Assembly (NCBI RefSeq): GCF_018383585.1
Contig: NZ_JAHAMK010000008.1
Coordinates: 79,973-143,972, forward strand
Direction: 5' to 3'
Length of the DNA stretch: 64,000 nt
DNA from: Microvirga sp. 3-52
Lineage (GTDB): Bacteria > Pseudomonadota > Alphaproteobacteria > Rhizobiales > Beijerinckiaceae
In this document: positions 17,852 through 25,781 of the stretch, piece by piece
How positions within the stretch are numbered: position 1 is the first letter of the stretch
Layout of the letters: each line of letters starts with the position of its first letter
Notes under the pieces: model-generated
Databases searched by the model: none
Told to the model about the DNA's origin: nothing
The model's input: only the letters and a program-made list of their open reading frames with translations
Position numbers and translations under genes: made by a program

Positions 17852-19249
17852 ATGTCGGCCAATCTAGCCTCGATCCTCTATCTCGTCTCGGGCGTCCTGT
17901 TCATCCTGGCCCTCCGGGGCCTGTCGCACCCCACCACGTCCCGACAGGGCAATCTCTACGGCATGGTGGGCATGGGGATCGCCATCCTCACCACCCTGTT
18001 CGTCTCCCCGCCCAGCGGCTTCGGCGGCTGGGCGCTGGTGATCTTAGGGTTGGCCATCGGCGGCGGCATCGGCGCGGTCATCGCCAAGCGGGTGCCGATG
18101 ACCGCGATGCCGCAGCTCGTGGCTGCCTTCCACTCCCTGGTCGGGCTCGCGGCCGTGCTCGTGGCGGCAGGCGCCCTCTACGCACCGCAGGCCTTCGGCA
18201 TCGGCTCGGTCGGCACCATACATGGCGGTTCGCTGTTCGAGATGGCGCTCGGCGTCGCCATCGGGGCCGTCACCTTCACCGGCTCCGTGATCGCGTTCCT
18301 GAAGCTTGACGGGCGGATGTCCGGCAAGCCGATCCTGCTGCCGAGCCGTCACCTGATCAATATCGGCCTTGGCCTCCTGCTGCTGCTTCTGCTCGTCACC
18401 TTCATCCGCACCGAGAGCTACGCGGCCTTCTGGCTCATCGTGCTGGTCTCCTTCGTGCTCGGCGTGACGCTCATCATCCCCATCGGCGGCGCCGACATGC
18501 CGGTGGTGGTGTCGATGCTCAACTCCTATTCCGGTTGGGCGGCGGCGGGCATCGGCTTCACGCTCGGCAATCTCGCGCTCATCATCACCGGCGCGCTGGT
18601 CGGCTCCTCGGGCGCGATCCTGTCCTATATCATGTGCAAGGGCATGAACCGCTCCTTCATCTCCGTGATCCTCGGCGGTTTCGGCGGCGAAACGGCGGCT
18701 GCCGCCGCCGGTGCGGTCGAGACCCGGCCCGTCAGGCAGGGCTCGGCGGACGATGCCGCCTTCATCATGAAGAACGCTTCCAAGGTCATCATCGTGCCGG
18801 GCTACGGCATGGCGGTCGCCCAGGCGCAGCACGCCCTGCGCGAGATGGCGGACGAGCTGAAGGCCGAAGGCGTGGAGGTCAAGTACGCCATCCATCCTGT
18901 GGCGGGCCGCATGCCCGGCCACATGAACGTGCTGCTGGCGGAAGCCAACGTGCCTTACGATGAAGTGTTCGAACTCGAGGATATCAACGGCGAGTTCCCG
19001 CAGGCCGACGTCGCCTTCGTCATCGGCGCCAACGACGTGACGAACCCGGCGGCGAAGACAGACCCGTCCTCGCCGATCTTCGGCATGCCGATCCTCGACG
19101 TTGAGCGTGCCAAGACGGTGCTGTTCATCAAGCGCGGCATGGGCTCGGGCTATGCGGGCGTCGAGAACGAGCTGTTCTTCCGCGACAACACCATGATGCT
19201 CTTCGGCGACGCCAAGAAGGTGGTCGACGAAATCTTGAAGAATCTCTGA
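17852..19249 (+). CDS. pntB: NAD(P) transhydrogenase subunit beta
   Basis: A 465-residue protein with about nine transmembrane helices in its first 280 residues, then the soluble NADP-binding domain III. Domain III is identified by KVIIVPGYGMAVAQAQHALR, YAIHPVAGRMPGHMNVLLAE, FVIGANDVTNPAAKTDPSSP and FIKRGMGSGYAGVENELFF, the NADP-contacting loops of PntB. The complete enzyme makes NADPH from NADH using the proton gradient, supplying reductant for biosynthesis and oxidative defence. It is the last gene of the operon and is followed by a terminator at 19275. Confidence 0.97.
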   Translation: MSANLASILYLVSGVLFILALRGLSHPTTSRQGNLYGMVGMGIAILTTLFVSPPSGFGGWALVILGLAIGGGIGAVIAKRVPMTAMPQLVAAFHSLVGLAAVLVAAGALYAPQAFGIGSVGTIHGGSLFEMALGVAIGAVTFTGSVIAFLKLDGRMSGKPILLPSRHLINIGLGLLLLLLLVTFIRTESYAAFWLIVLVSFVLGVTLIIPIGGADMPVVVSMLNSYSGWAAAGIGFTLGNLALIITGALVGSSGAILSYIMCKGMNRSFISVILGGFGGETAAAAAGAVETRPVRQGSADDAAFIMKNASKVIIVPGYGMAVAQAQHALREMADELKAEGVEVKYAIHPVAGRMPGHMNVLLAEANVPYDEVFELEDINGEFPQADVAFVIGANDVTNPAAKTDPSSPIFGMPILDVERAKTVLFIKRGMGSGYAGVENELFFRDNTMMLFGDAKKVVDEILKNL

Positions 19250-19274
19250 CGCTACCTGTCGGAAGCCTGCTCCA

Positions 19275-19299
19275 TGCCCGGCCTCGCGCCGGGCATTTT
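19275..19299 (+). terminator. Rho-independent terminator of the pnt operon
   Basis: TGCCCGGC (19275-19282) pairs with GCCGGGCA (19288-19295) and is followed by TTTT, 26 bases after the pntB stop. Confidence 0.88.
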
Positions 19300-19307
19300 C
19301 GTTCCAT

Positions 19308-19347
19308 GTCATCACCGTCCCCGGATCGAGCCGGGGACGGTGATGAC
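19308..19347. repeat. Single long hairpin related to family A
   Basis: A perfect 17-bp inverted repeat, 19308-19324 (GTCATCACCGTCCCCGG) against 19331-19347, with a 6-base loop. The outer sequence GTCATCACCG is shared with the family A elements. Confidence 0.8.
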
Positions 19348-19637
19348 GTGCGCAAATTGAATCTCTGATGTCAAAGAGCCAGCACTGTGTGGCCCGGAGC
19401 TGGTGAGCTCCGAGCCCGAAGGCAATCGAGGGTGGCGCGAGAGGCAGCCCGGCTCGATGGTATGGGAAAGATGGAAGAGCCGGACGGCCGCTTCGCGCAT
19501 GGTTTGTTTCGGCGGACCTCCTGGCTGTGCCAGGGTCGGCCACCCGCAATCGCCGGCTTGCGAGGCCTGCGGCGGGACCGTGCCTGCTCCCTTCACTGCG
19601 ACGCCTCGCGAGCGCGCCCCTCGTCGGAGCAGATCTG
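19348..19637 (-). other. Orphan region downstream of a LexA-type promoter
   Basis: About 290 bases with no recognised gene on either strand. Read leftward from the promoter at 19643-19687 it contains AGGAGGT (minus strand, 19516-19522) and, 15 bases on, an ATG at 19500 that opens a 62-codon frame ending at 19312 (starting MREAAVRLFHLSHT). That Shine-Dalgarno spacing is too long for good translation. The region could be a regulatory RNA, a small SOS-induced protein, or the remnant leader of a lost SOS gene. Confidence 0.35.
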
Positions 19638-19642
19638 ACCAG

Positions 19643-19687
19643 GGATATAGCCCAGGTTAGGATAACAGTCAAGAACAAAATAAGAAC
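19643..19687 (-). promoter_or_regulatory. LexA-type SOS box overlapping a leftward promoter
   Basis: GAAC-N7-GAAC lies at 19673-19687, an exact match to the alphaproteobacterial LexA consensus. Read on the minus strand, GTTC-N7-GTTC is followed immediately by TTGACT, then 17 bases, then TATATC. That is a good sigma-70 promoter with the operator touching the -35 box, the usual geometry for repression. Confidence 0.7.
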
Positions 19688-19713
19688 ATCCTCGCCGTGA
19701 CAGCTCCCTCGAC

Positions 19714-19820
19714 GTCATCACCGGCCTTGTGCCGGTGATCCCGATCCGACGAGCACGGCGCCTCACCGTATCGAGAGGGCCGGGACTGATCTTTAGATCA
19801 AGTCCGGGGATGGCCATGAT
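19714..19820 (+). repeat. Two-hairpin dispersed repeat (family A), copy 2
   Basis: The first hairpin, ATCACCGGC/GCCGGTGAT, is identical to copy 1 (19717-19725 and 19731-19739). The second is diverged, with CCGGGACTGATC against GATCAAGTCCGG. The right end GGCCATGAT is retained. Confidence 0.8.
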
Positions 19821-19886
19821 GAGGGAGAGAATGACGGCCCGCGCAAAAGCTGATTTAAGAAGCCGTCTTCGTTCTGGAAACTTTCT

Positions 19887-20366
19887 ATGTCCGCCATCGC
19901 CCTCCGCACCGCCCTTCCTGCCGACCGGGATGCCGTCGTTGAACTCATCCACCAGCTCAATGTCTTCGAGGCTGATCTTGTCGGCGACCGACGGCGCGAC
20001 TATGCGGCTGCGGCGGAGTATTACGACGAACTTATGCAGCGCCTGTCCCGCCGCAACGGTCGTATCGTCCTGGCAGTGACGGAAGGGCTGACGGTCGGCG
20101 CCATGGGCTTCTCACTCGATCAGGACGCGGCCTATGTGGCCGACAGCTTGCGCAACCACGGTACGGTGACGGATCTGATCGTGCACAACGACTGGCGCGG
20201 ACGGGGCATCGGCCAGATGATGTTGAACGAGGCCGAGCGCCTGACAAAGGAGGCCGGCCTGAAGCGCCTCTTCATCGGCGTTCTCGTGGCCAATGAAAGA
20301 GCCGAGCGCACTTATCGTGCCTTCGGCTTCGAGCCTTACGTCTCGATCCTGTCGAAGGAACTGTGA
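19887..20366 (+). CDS. GNAT family N-acetyltransferase
   Basis: A 159-residue acetyltransferase of the GNAT fold. VTDLIVHNDWRGRGIGQMML carries the R/Q-x-x-G-x-G/A acetyl-CoA loop, preceded by strand 4 and followed by the helix EAERLTKEAGLKRLFIGVLV and the final NERAERTYRAFGFEPYVSIL. The N-terminal IALRTALPADRDAVVELIHQ is the usual first strand and helix. The substrate is unknown. Its last 31 bases overlap the convergent nucleotidyltransferase gene. Confidence 0.88.
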   Translation: MSAIALRTALPADRDAVVELIHQLNVFEADLVGDRRRDYAAAAEYYDELMQRLSRRNGRIVLAVTEGLTVGAMGFSLDQDAAYVADSLRNHGTVTDLIVHNDWRGRGIGQMMLNEAERLTKEAGLKRLFIGVLVANERAERTYRAFGFEPYVSILSKEL

Positions 20367-20959
20367 GAGGCCGGATAAGCCTCTCCCCACGTCATGAGCA
20401 TCGTCAGCCTCGGCCAGCGAGCTGGCCAATCCTTGCTGAGAACACGTTTCCGATAGACCTCCATCTTCTGCTCGAAGGCCGGCACCGGCCGCACGATCAG
20501 GTTCAGAAGATCCTTCACCCCATGGGGCGCCATCACGTCGATTCTTCCGTCGAGTGATCGCGCCGCGAGGGCGGTGGCGGTTTCCGCCCAGTGAGCGACG
20601 GCGTCGAACGTATCGCGATAGGGTGCATCGCCATTGCGACGATGCATACGGGCCTGGTTCTTCACCGACCAGATTGCCCCGGGAGAGATTTCGTGGAGGC
20701 GGTTCTCAAGGTCGCTTTCCCGCTCCCTCCGGGTGTCGCTCGGATCGAAGAAGATCACGTCCACGTCGTTGAGACAGGACACATCGATTGCGCGCCCGTG
20801 CAGGACGTCCCAGACGGTGTTGCGGATGAAGCCGGCGCCGATCCAGCAATCGGGAAGTCCGAGGCTTTCCACATGCAGAAGAAGCGCATGCAGGTCCGCA
20901 TGCGCTTCCAAAAGTCTTGCGATATCGGCGATGGTCCGCAGGGGAGGGGCGGAGTTCAT
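20336..20959 (-). CDS. Nucleotidyltransferase-like protein (DUF925/NTP_transf_6)
   Basis: A 207-residue protein. CWIGAGFIRNTVWDVLHG followed by LNDVDVIFFDPSDTRRE gives the G-x-R and D-x-D elements of the DUF925 nucleotidyltransferase family, related to the YqcM/lincosamide group. Further on, NQARMHRRNGDAPYRDTFDA and the C-terminal VRPVPAFEQKMEVYRKRVLS are conserved family features. The substrate is unknown; the family is cytoplasmic and often a single gene. It overlaps the end of the GNAT gene tail to tail by 31 bases and lies 21 bases downstream of the TPR lipoprotein gene on the same strand. Confidence 0.85.
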   Translation of the reverse strand: MNSAPPLRTIADIARLLEAHADLHALLLHVESLGLPDCWIGAGFIRNTVWDVLHGRAIDVSCLNDVDVIFFDPSDTRRERESDLENRLHEISPGAIWSVKNQARMHRRNGDAPYRDTFDAVAHWAETATALAARSLDGRIDVMAPHGVKDLLNLIVRPVPAFEQKMEVYRKRVLSKDWPARWPRLTMLMTWGEAYPASHSSFDRIET

Positions 20960-20980
20960 GCCGCCTTGCTCCGGGAGCGC

Positions 20981-21844
20981 TTATGAACGGAACAGGCCCG
21001 CGACGCCGCCCTGGAGCCTGGAGCTGCCCTGGCGCGCGACGCTGTTGCTGTTGTCGACGGCGAGCGCGCGCTGGTAGCTCTCTATTGCCTGCGTGCGGTC
21101 GCCCTTGCGCTCGAAGGCCACGCCGCGCCAAGCCCAGGAATTGGCGTCCTTGTTGTCGACGTTGAGGGCCGCGTTGAAGTCCTCGATAGCCTTGTCGTAC
21201 TGGTTCGTCGCCACGAAGCTCTGGCCACGCGCGGCATAAGGGGCGCCGACGAAGGGGTTGCGGTCGATGGTGGCGTCGAAGTCCAGAATCGCCTGCTGGT
21301 GCATGCCCTGGCGCTGATACAGCAGACCGCGCGAGTGAAGCGCCTCGGCCGATTCGGGCAGGAGGCGGGTCGCCATGTTCAGGTCGCTGAGGGCTTCCTG
21401 ATACTGGTTCTGGGCGCGGTACAGATTGGCACGGCCGATATAAGCCGGACCGTAGTTCGGATCGGCCTGGATCGAGCGGGTGAAGTCGGCGAGCGCCTGA
21501 TCGTTGCGGTTCGTCTGACGCAGCGCCAGTGCCCGGTTGGTATAGGCCGGCGCGTAGTTCGGATCGAGCTGCACCGCCTTGGTGAAGTCGGCCATGGCGC
21601 TGCTGTAGTTCCCCACGCGGGCATAGGCGGCGCCGCGGGTGTTGTAGGCGCTCGGATCATTCGGGTTGCGCTGGATCACGTCCGACAGGGAGGAAATGTT
21701 GACCGTACTCGTGCCCTGCGTGTCCTCTTCCACAACGGCGATGCGCTGAGTGGGGCCGCCACCCGTGGTGCTGCAGGCGGCGAGGCCGAGGGCGACAAGG
21801 GTCAGGCTCAAGGGGGCCAAATGGCGAATCGATGGGGCGAACAC
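20981..21844 (-). CDS. Tetratricopeptide-repeat lipoprotein
   Basis: A 287-residue exported protein. The N-terminus LAPLSLTLVALGLAACSTTG is a lipoprotein signal with the lipobox LAAC, so the mature protein is anchored by a Cys near residue 24. Residues ~55-270 hold about six TPR units, seen as repeats of the type AYTNRALALRQTNRNDQALA with Asn/Asp-Pro-Asn-Tyr turns. The TPR array should bind partner proteins in the periplasm. It resembles NlpI-like proteins, which bind peptidoglycan hydrolases, but that role is inferred. No partner gene is adjacent. Confidence 0.85.
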   Translation of the reverse strand: MFAPSIRHLAPLSLTLVALGLAACSTTGGGPTQRIAVVEEDTQGTSTVNISSLSDVIQRNPNDPSAYNTRGAAYARVGNYSSAMADFTKAVQLDPNYAPAYTNRALALRQTNRNDQALADFTRSIQADPNYGPAYIGRANLYRAQNQYQEALSDLNMATRLLPESAEALHSRGLLYQRQGMHQQAILDFDATIDRNPFVGAPYAARGQSFVATNQYDKAIEDFNAALNVDNKDANSWAWRGVAFERKGDRTQAIESYQRALAVDNSNSVARQGSSRLQGGVAGLFRS

Positions 21845-22004
21845 CTTCGTCTCCAGCTTATTTACTCACGGATACCAGGGAGCGGCACTCTGGCGGGAAA
21901 TCCTTAACAGCCGTGAAACAAGGCATCAAAAAGGCTTCGACGCAAGTGATATTGCAACTGGGTTTCGCCGCTGTCCGGACGAAGCGGGACCCCAGACATG
22001 CAAA

Positions 22005-22032
22005 CAGCGCCCCGCTTGCGCGACGGGCGCTG
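22005..22032 (-). terminator. Probable terminator of rpsU
   Basis: CAGCGCCC (22005-22012) pairs with GGGCGCTG (22025-22032). On the minus strand the stem is followed by a short TTTG, about 45 bases after the rpsU stop. Confidence 0.5.
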
Positions 22033-22077
22033 GTTCACAACCGATAGGCTGGCCTTTTCAGGCGTGCTCGGAAGAGC

Positions 22078-22308
22078 TTAGCGGGTCGGACGGGGCTTCG
22101 AAGGCAGCAGGCCCTCGCGCTGCATGCGCTTACGGATCAGCTTGCGGGCGCGGCGAACGGCCTCAGCCTTCTCGCGGGCCTTCTTCTCGGACGGCTTCTC
22201 GTAGTGGCCGCGAAGCTTCATTTCGCGGAAGATGCCCTCACGCTGCATCTTCTTCTTGAGAGCGCGGAGCGCCTGATCGACGTTGTTATCCCGGACAAGA
22301 ACCTGCAC
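22078..22308 (-). CDS. rpsU: 30S ribosomal protein S21
   Basis: A 76-residue basic protein. [40 protein letters not shown] and [20 protein letters not shown] are the conserved S21 sequence; the tail [15 protein letters not shown] is the extended alphaproteobacterial form. S21 sits near the anti-Shine-Dalgarno helix of the small subunit and aids initiation. It lies downstream of purEK on the same strand, a common Hyphomicrobiales order. The gap of 157 bases to purK may hold its own promoter. Confidence 0.97.
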   Translation of the reverse strand: MQVLVRDNNVDQALRALKKKMQREGIFREMKLRGHYEKPSEKKAREKAEAVRRARKLIRKRMQREGLLPSKPRPTR

Positions 22309-22465
22309 GCGAATTCCTCGTATTTGAACCGTTTCGACTGTGAAAAAACAACGAGGCGCGTCATGCGCACCTCTATCTGGTCGGCGTCGATATCAGAAGA
22401 AGCCTTGCCTGTCCAGGGTTGCTTCCCAAGAAATGCGCCGGTCCGGAGGGACAACGGCTCCGGTT

Positions 22466-23554
22466 CTAGAATGTTCGGCCCGCTTCCGGAAAAACCCGGG
22501 TGACATGTCCCATTTTGCGACCGGCCCGGGCTTCCGTCTTGCCGTAGAGGTGCAGATGTGCACCGGGCTCGGCCAGGAGTTCCTCCCAGGCATCCGCATC
22601 GTGCCCGATCAGGTTCTTCATCTCGACCCGGCCGAGACGGGCAGTGTCGCCCAACGGCCAGCCGCAGACCGCCCTCACGTGCTGTTCGAATTGCGAGGTC
22701 CTGGCGCCGCCGAGCGTCCAATGGCCGGAATTGTGCACCCGAGGAGCGATCTCGTTCACCATGAGGCGCTCGGTGCCGTCCTCGGTGATCAGAAACAGCT
22801 CGACCGCCACCACGCCCACGTAGTCCAAAGCCTCGGCGATGGCGCCGGCGATCCGGAAGGCCTGCTCTTCCGTCTCAGGGGAAACTCCGGCCGGAACCCG
22901 GGTGATGTCCAGGATGTGATGGCGGTGCTCATTGGCGCACAGGTCGTAGGCCGCGAACGCTCCCGCAGCGGTGCGGGCGGCAACCACCGAGACTTCCCGC
23001 TCGAAGGGCACGAAGCCCTCCAGGATGGAGGCGGCGCGTCCGACCTCCTCCCAGGCCGCGGCGGGATCCGTCCCGGGCGTGATCTTCACCTGCCCCTTGC
23101 CGTCATACCCGAAGCGGCGGGTCTTGAGCACGGCGGGCCTGCCGATGCGCGCGAGAGCCTCGGCCAGTTCGGCCTCGCTGGAAACGGGCGCGAAGGGCGC
23201 GACCGCGATGCCGAGGCCTGCGATGAAGCTCTTTTCGAGGAAGCGGTCCTGCGACACGGCCAGCGCCTGCGCGTTGGGAGCGAGCTTCGCATGGGCGCTC
23301 AGGGTGGCGGCGGTCTCGCTGGGTACGTTCTCGAATTCGTAGGTCACCACATCCACGGCCTTGGCGAAGCGCACCAGGTTCGCTTCGTCCTCGTAAGCCG
23401 CGATGGTGAATTCGGTCGCCACTTCGAAGGCCGGGCTGTTTTCCTCCGGCGCGTAGATATGGGTCTTCAGGCCCAGCTGCGCCGCCGCCATGGCGATCAT
23501 GCGGCCAAGCTGGCCGCCGCCGAGAATGCCGAGGGTGCAGCCGGGACGGATCAT
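22466..23554 (-). CDS. purK: 5-(carboxyamino)imidazole ribonucleotide synthase
   Basis: A 362-residue ATP-grasp enzyme. LGILGGGQLGRMIAMAAAQL opens the N-terminal domain. DVVTYEFENVPSE, VLKTRRFGYDGKGQVKI and FEREVSVVAARTAAG are the ATP-grasp contacts, and NEIAPRVHNSGHWTLGGART is the PurK signature. It uses ATP and bicarbonate to carboxylate AIR to N5-CAIR in de novo purine synthesis. PurE, the mutase for the next step, is encoded 7 bases upstream, so the two form an operon. The length is normal. Confidence 0.97.
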   Translation of the reverse strand: MIRPGCTLGILGGGQLGRMIAMAAAQLGLKTHIYAPEENSPAFEVATEFTIAAYEDEANLVRFAKAVDVVTYEFENVPSETAATLSAHAKLAPNAQALAVSQDRFLEKSFIAGLGIAVAPFAPVSSEAELAEALARIGRPAVLKTRRFGYDGKGQVKITPGTDPAAAWEEVGRAASILEGFVPFEREVSVVAARTAAGAFAAYDLCANEHRHHILDITRVPAGVSPETEEQAFRIAGAIAEALDYVGVVAVELFLITEDGTERLMVNEIAPRVHNSGHWTLGGARTSQFEQHVRAVCGWPLGDTARLGRVEMKNLIGHDADAWEELLAEPGAHLHLYGKTEARAGRKMGHVTRVFPEAGRTF

Positions 23555-23561
23555 GAGCTTT

Positions 23562-24053
23562 CTAGCTTTCGTTGGAGGGGCGCTCGGCCACGCTCTCGCT
23601 CTGGCGCCGGCGCCAGGCGTCGAGGCGATCGCTCAGGGCAGGATCGTGCAGAGCCAGCACGGCGGCCGCAAGCAGGCCGGCATTCACGGCCCCCGCGCGC
23701 CCGATGGCGAGCGTGCCCACCGGAATGCCGGCCGGCATCTGGACGATGGAGAGCAGGCTGTCCTGGCCTGACAGAGCCTTGGATTCGACCGGCACGCCGA
23801 AAACGGGCAGGGGGGTCATGGCGGCGGTCATGCCTGGCAGGTGAGCGGCCCCTCCGGCTCCGGCGATGACGACCTGAAAGCCTTCCGCCTTGGCGCCCTT
23901 GGCAAAGGCCACCAGCCGGTCCGGGGTGCGGTGGGCCGAGACGATGCGGGTGTCATAGGCAACGCCCAGCGCATCCAGCGTCTCGGCGGCGTGGCGCATC
24001 GTGGCCCAGTCGGACTGACTGCCCATGATGATGGCAATGGGGGGACGCGCCAT
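23562..24053 (-). CDS. purE: 5-(carboxyamino)imidazole ribonucleotide mutase
   Basis: A 163-residue class I Pur[39 protein letters not shown] and [20 protein letters not shown] with the catalytic HxxP-type loop are all present, and [20 protein letters not shown] closes the active site. It converts N5-CAIR to CAIR in the cytoplasm. It is the first gene of the purEK pair. Confidence 0.97.
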   Translation of the reverse strand: MARPPIAIIMGSQSDWATMRHAAETLDALGVAYDTRIVSAHRTPDRLVAFAKGAKAEGFQVVIAGAGGAAHLPGMTAAMTPLPVFGVPVESKALSGQDSLLSIVQMPAGIPVGTLAIGRAGAVNAGLLAAAVLALHDPALSDRLDAWRRRQSESVAERPSNES

Positions 24054-24146
24054 GGCGTGGCTCCGGCTTCAAGGCCTCACGTATCCAGCCGGAATAGCGA
24101 AGCCGCCCCAGGCAGGCAAGGCCGTTCCCGAGCGGGCCACGCTTTC

Positions 24147-24347
24147 TCAGGCGATAATGTCAGGGGTCAGCTGATCTTCGAGCCGGATGATCTGGTCCTT
24201 GAGCGAAAGCTTACGCTTCTTCAGGCGCTGGACCTGCAGCTGGTCCCCGGCAACCATGCTCTCCAGGGCGTCGATGGCCATGTCGAGATCACGGTGTTCC
24301 TGCTTGAGACGGGCCAATTCCGCTTCCAGTTCAGCCAATTCAGTCAT
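24147..24347 (-). CDS. YdcH family (DUF465) small protein, copy 1
   Basis: A 66-residue, highly charged helical protein. LARLKQEHRDLDMAIDALES and QVQRLKKRKLSLKDQIIRLE are the DUF465/YdcH hairpin of two coiled helices. No molecular role is established. A second family member of 60 residues is encoded divergently at 24650, with a family B repeat between them. Confidence 0.88.
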   Translation of the reverse strand: MTELAELEAELARLKQEHRDLDMAIDALESMVAGDQLQVQRLKKRKLSLKDQIIRLEDQLTPDIIA

Positions 24348-24362
24348 TGAAAATACCTAGAC

Positions 24363-24471
24363 CATCGGACCCGAAAGTGATTTCCGCTCAAGGGATTGAT
24401 CCTATGCTCAATCCTTGAGCGGCGCATCGTTCGAGCGGAAAACCGGATCCACTTTTCCGCACGATGCGCTA
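24363..24471 (+). repeat. Mosaic palindromic repeat (family B), copy 2
   Basis: It starts with CATCGGACCCGAAAGTG. The centre is a separate palindrome (CCGCTCAAGGATTGA type, CGCTCAAGG..CCTTGAGCG), and the element ends with AAAACCGGATCCACTTTTCC and GCACGATGCGCT. The two ends are the same modules as in copies 1 and 4. Confidence 0.8.
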
Positions 24472-24649
24472 AGATGCCAAGCTGCCTTCGGGCGCCGGGC
24501 CAAGAGAGGCGGAAGTATGCTCTGAGGCCCTGGGGAGGGCAAGATCGCTCAAGCATCTTCTACTCTCGATTCTTCGAATTTCGCCTTCGACTCGCCACAC
24601 TCTGTCTGCCACAATTGGCGGGTCAGTAGATCGAATAGGAGGAACTGAC

Positions 24650-24832
24650 ATGCCGCTGCAGAATCACCTGACGGAACTGGAACGGAAGCATCGGGCTCTC
24701 GAGCGCGAGATTCAGGACACTCTCAACAGACCGTCGGCAGATGACATGAGGCTGGCAGAGCTCAAACGAAGGAAGCTTCAACTCAAGGACGAGATTACAC
24801 GGCTGAGAAGCTCCGAATCGGCGGTGCATTAG
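24650..24832 (+). CDS. YdcH family (DUF465) small protein, copy 2
   Basis: A 60-residue protein. LTELERKHRALEREIQDTLN and LAELKRRKLQLKDEITRLRS match the YdcH/DUF465 two-helix pattern and the copy at 24147. AGGAGG lies 8 bases before the ATG. The function is unknown. The gene is monocistronic and convergent with the TauE/SafE permease gene. Confidence 0.87.
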   Translation: MPLQNHLTELERKHRALEREIQDTLNRPSADDMRLAELKRRKLQLKDEITRLRSSESAVH

Positions 24833-24909
24833 CCGCCCGGCTCCTCGATATTTCCCACCGGAAGAAGCCGTCGCTTCACGCAAGGAGTGGCGGCTTTTTC
24901 GCGGGGATT

Positions 24910-25668
24910 TCAGACAAGCGCGCTGATGCCGTCATAGATGAGCTTGGCACCGACAAGAACCAGCAGCACATAGACCGCCGTATAGAAGCTCTGGCCCGAG
25001 ACGCGCCGCACGAGCAGGACGCCCGCCCAGGTGGAGGCGATCGCCACCGGGAACAGGGCCCCCGCCGTTGCCATGTTCTCCATGGTGAACTGACCGAGCG
25101 CCAGATAGGGCGGAACCTTGATCCAGTTGATGAGCGCGAAGAGCACCGCGCCCGTGCCGACGAAGATATCCCGCGGCAGGCGCTGGGGCATGACATAGAT
25201 CTGGAAGGGCGGCCCGCCCGCGTGGGCGACCATGCTGGTGAAGCCCGTCACCCAGCCCCAGAAGATGCCGCGCGGCACATCGGCCGGGGCAGGCTTCGGC
25301 GGGGTCGCATGGCGTTCCACCACCATGCGGCGGATGGCGAAGGCCACGGAAATCACCCCGACCGCCAGCTTGACTGCCGCATCGGAAACCTGGGCCGCCA
25401 GGAGATAGCCCGTCACGATCCCGGAGATGGCGCCGAGGAGCAGGATGACCACGTTGCGGCGGTCCCAGGTATGCCGGTACGCCCAGACCGACACAACATC
25501 CTGGACGATCAGGATCGGCAGGGTGATGGCAGCCGCCTGCACGGGCGACACCACCAAGGCCATCAGGGGCAGCGAGAGGGCGCCGAGTCCCGAGAAGCCC
25601 CCTTTGGCGAGTCCAAGCAGGATGACCGCCGGAATGGCGGCGGCATAGAAGAGAGGATCGGTAATCAC
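24910..25668 (-). CDS. TauE/SafE family permease
   Basis: A 252-residue membrane protein with seven to eight hydrophobic helices. LLGLAKGGFSGLGALSLPLM is the family's first conserved loop, and GFTSMVAHAGGPPFQIYVMP the second, in the second repeat. The family exports sulfite, sulfoacetate or related anions, with specificity unknown. The frame is open to 25863, but residues before the GTG at 25668 are not family-like and overlap the promoter zone of prpE, so 25668 is chosen. An exact 15-bp tandem duplication lies just upstream. Confidence 0.87.
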   Translation of the reverse strand: MITDPLFYAAAIPAVILLGLAKGGFSGLGALSLPLMALVVSPVQAAAITLPILIVQDVVSVWAYRHTWDRRNVVILLLGAISGIVTGYLLAAQVSDAAVKLAVGVISVAFAIRRMVVERHATPPKPAPADVPRGIFWGWVTGFTSMVAHAGGPPFQIYVMPQRLPRDIFVGTGAVLFALINWIKVPPYLALGQFTMENMATAGALFPVAIASTWAGVLLVRRVSGQSFYTAVYVLLVLVGAKLIYDGISALV

Positions 25669-25674
25669 GAAAGC

Positions 25675-25704
25675 ACTCGCCGAAAGTCGACTCGCCGAAA
25701 GTCG
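25675..25704. repeat. 15-bp tandem duplication
   Basis: ACTCGCCGAAAGTCG occurs twice in a row without a gap, between the divergent TauE/SafE and prpE genes. It lies where the leader of either gene would be. Confidence 0.8.
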
Positions 25705-25781
25705 CCCCTGACCACGGCCTGGTGGCCTGCTACCACAGCAAGCGCTGGAAGTCTCATGCAGAGAACGCAACAGGGAACGCC

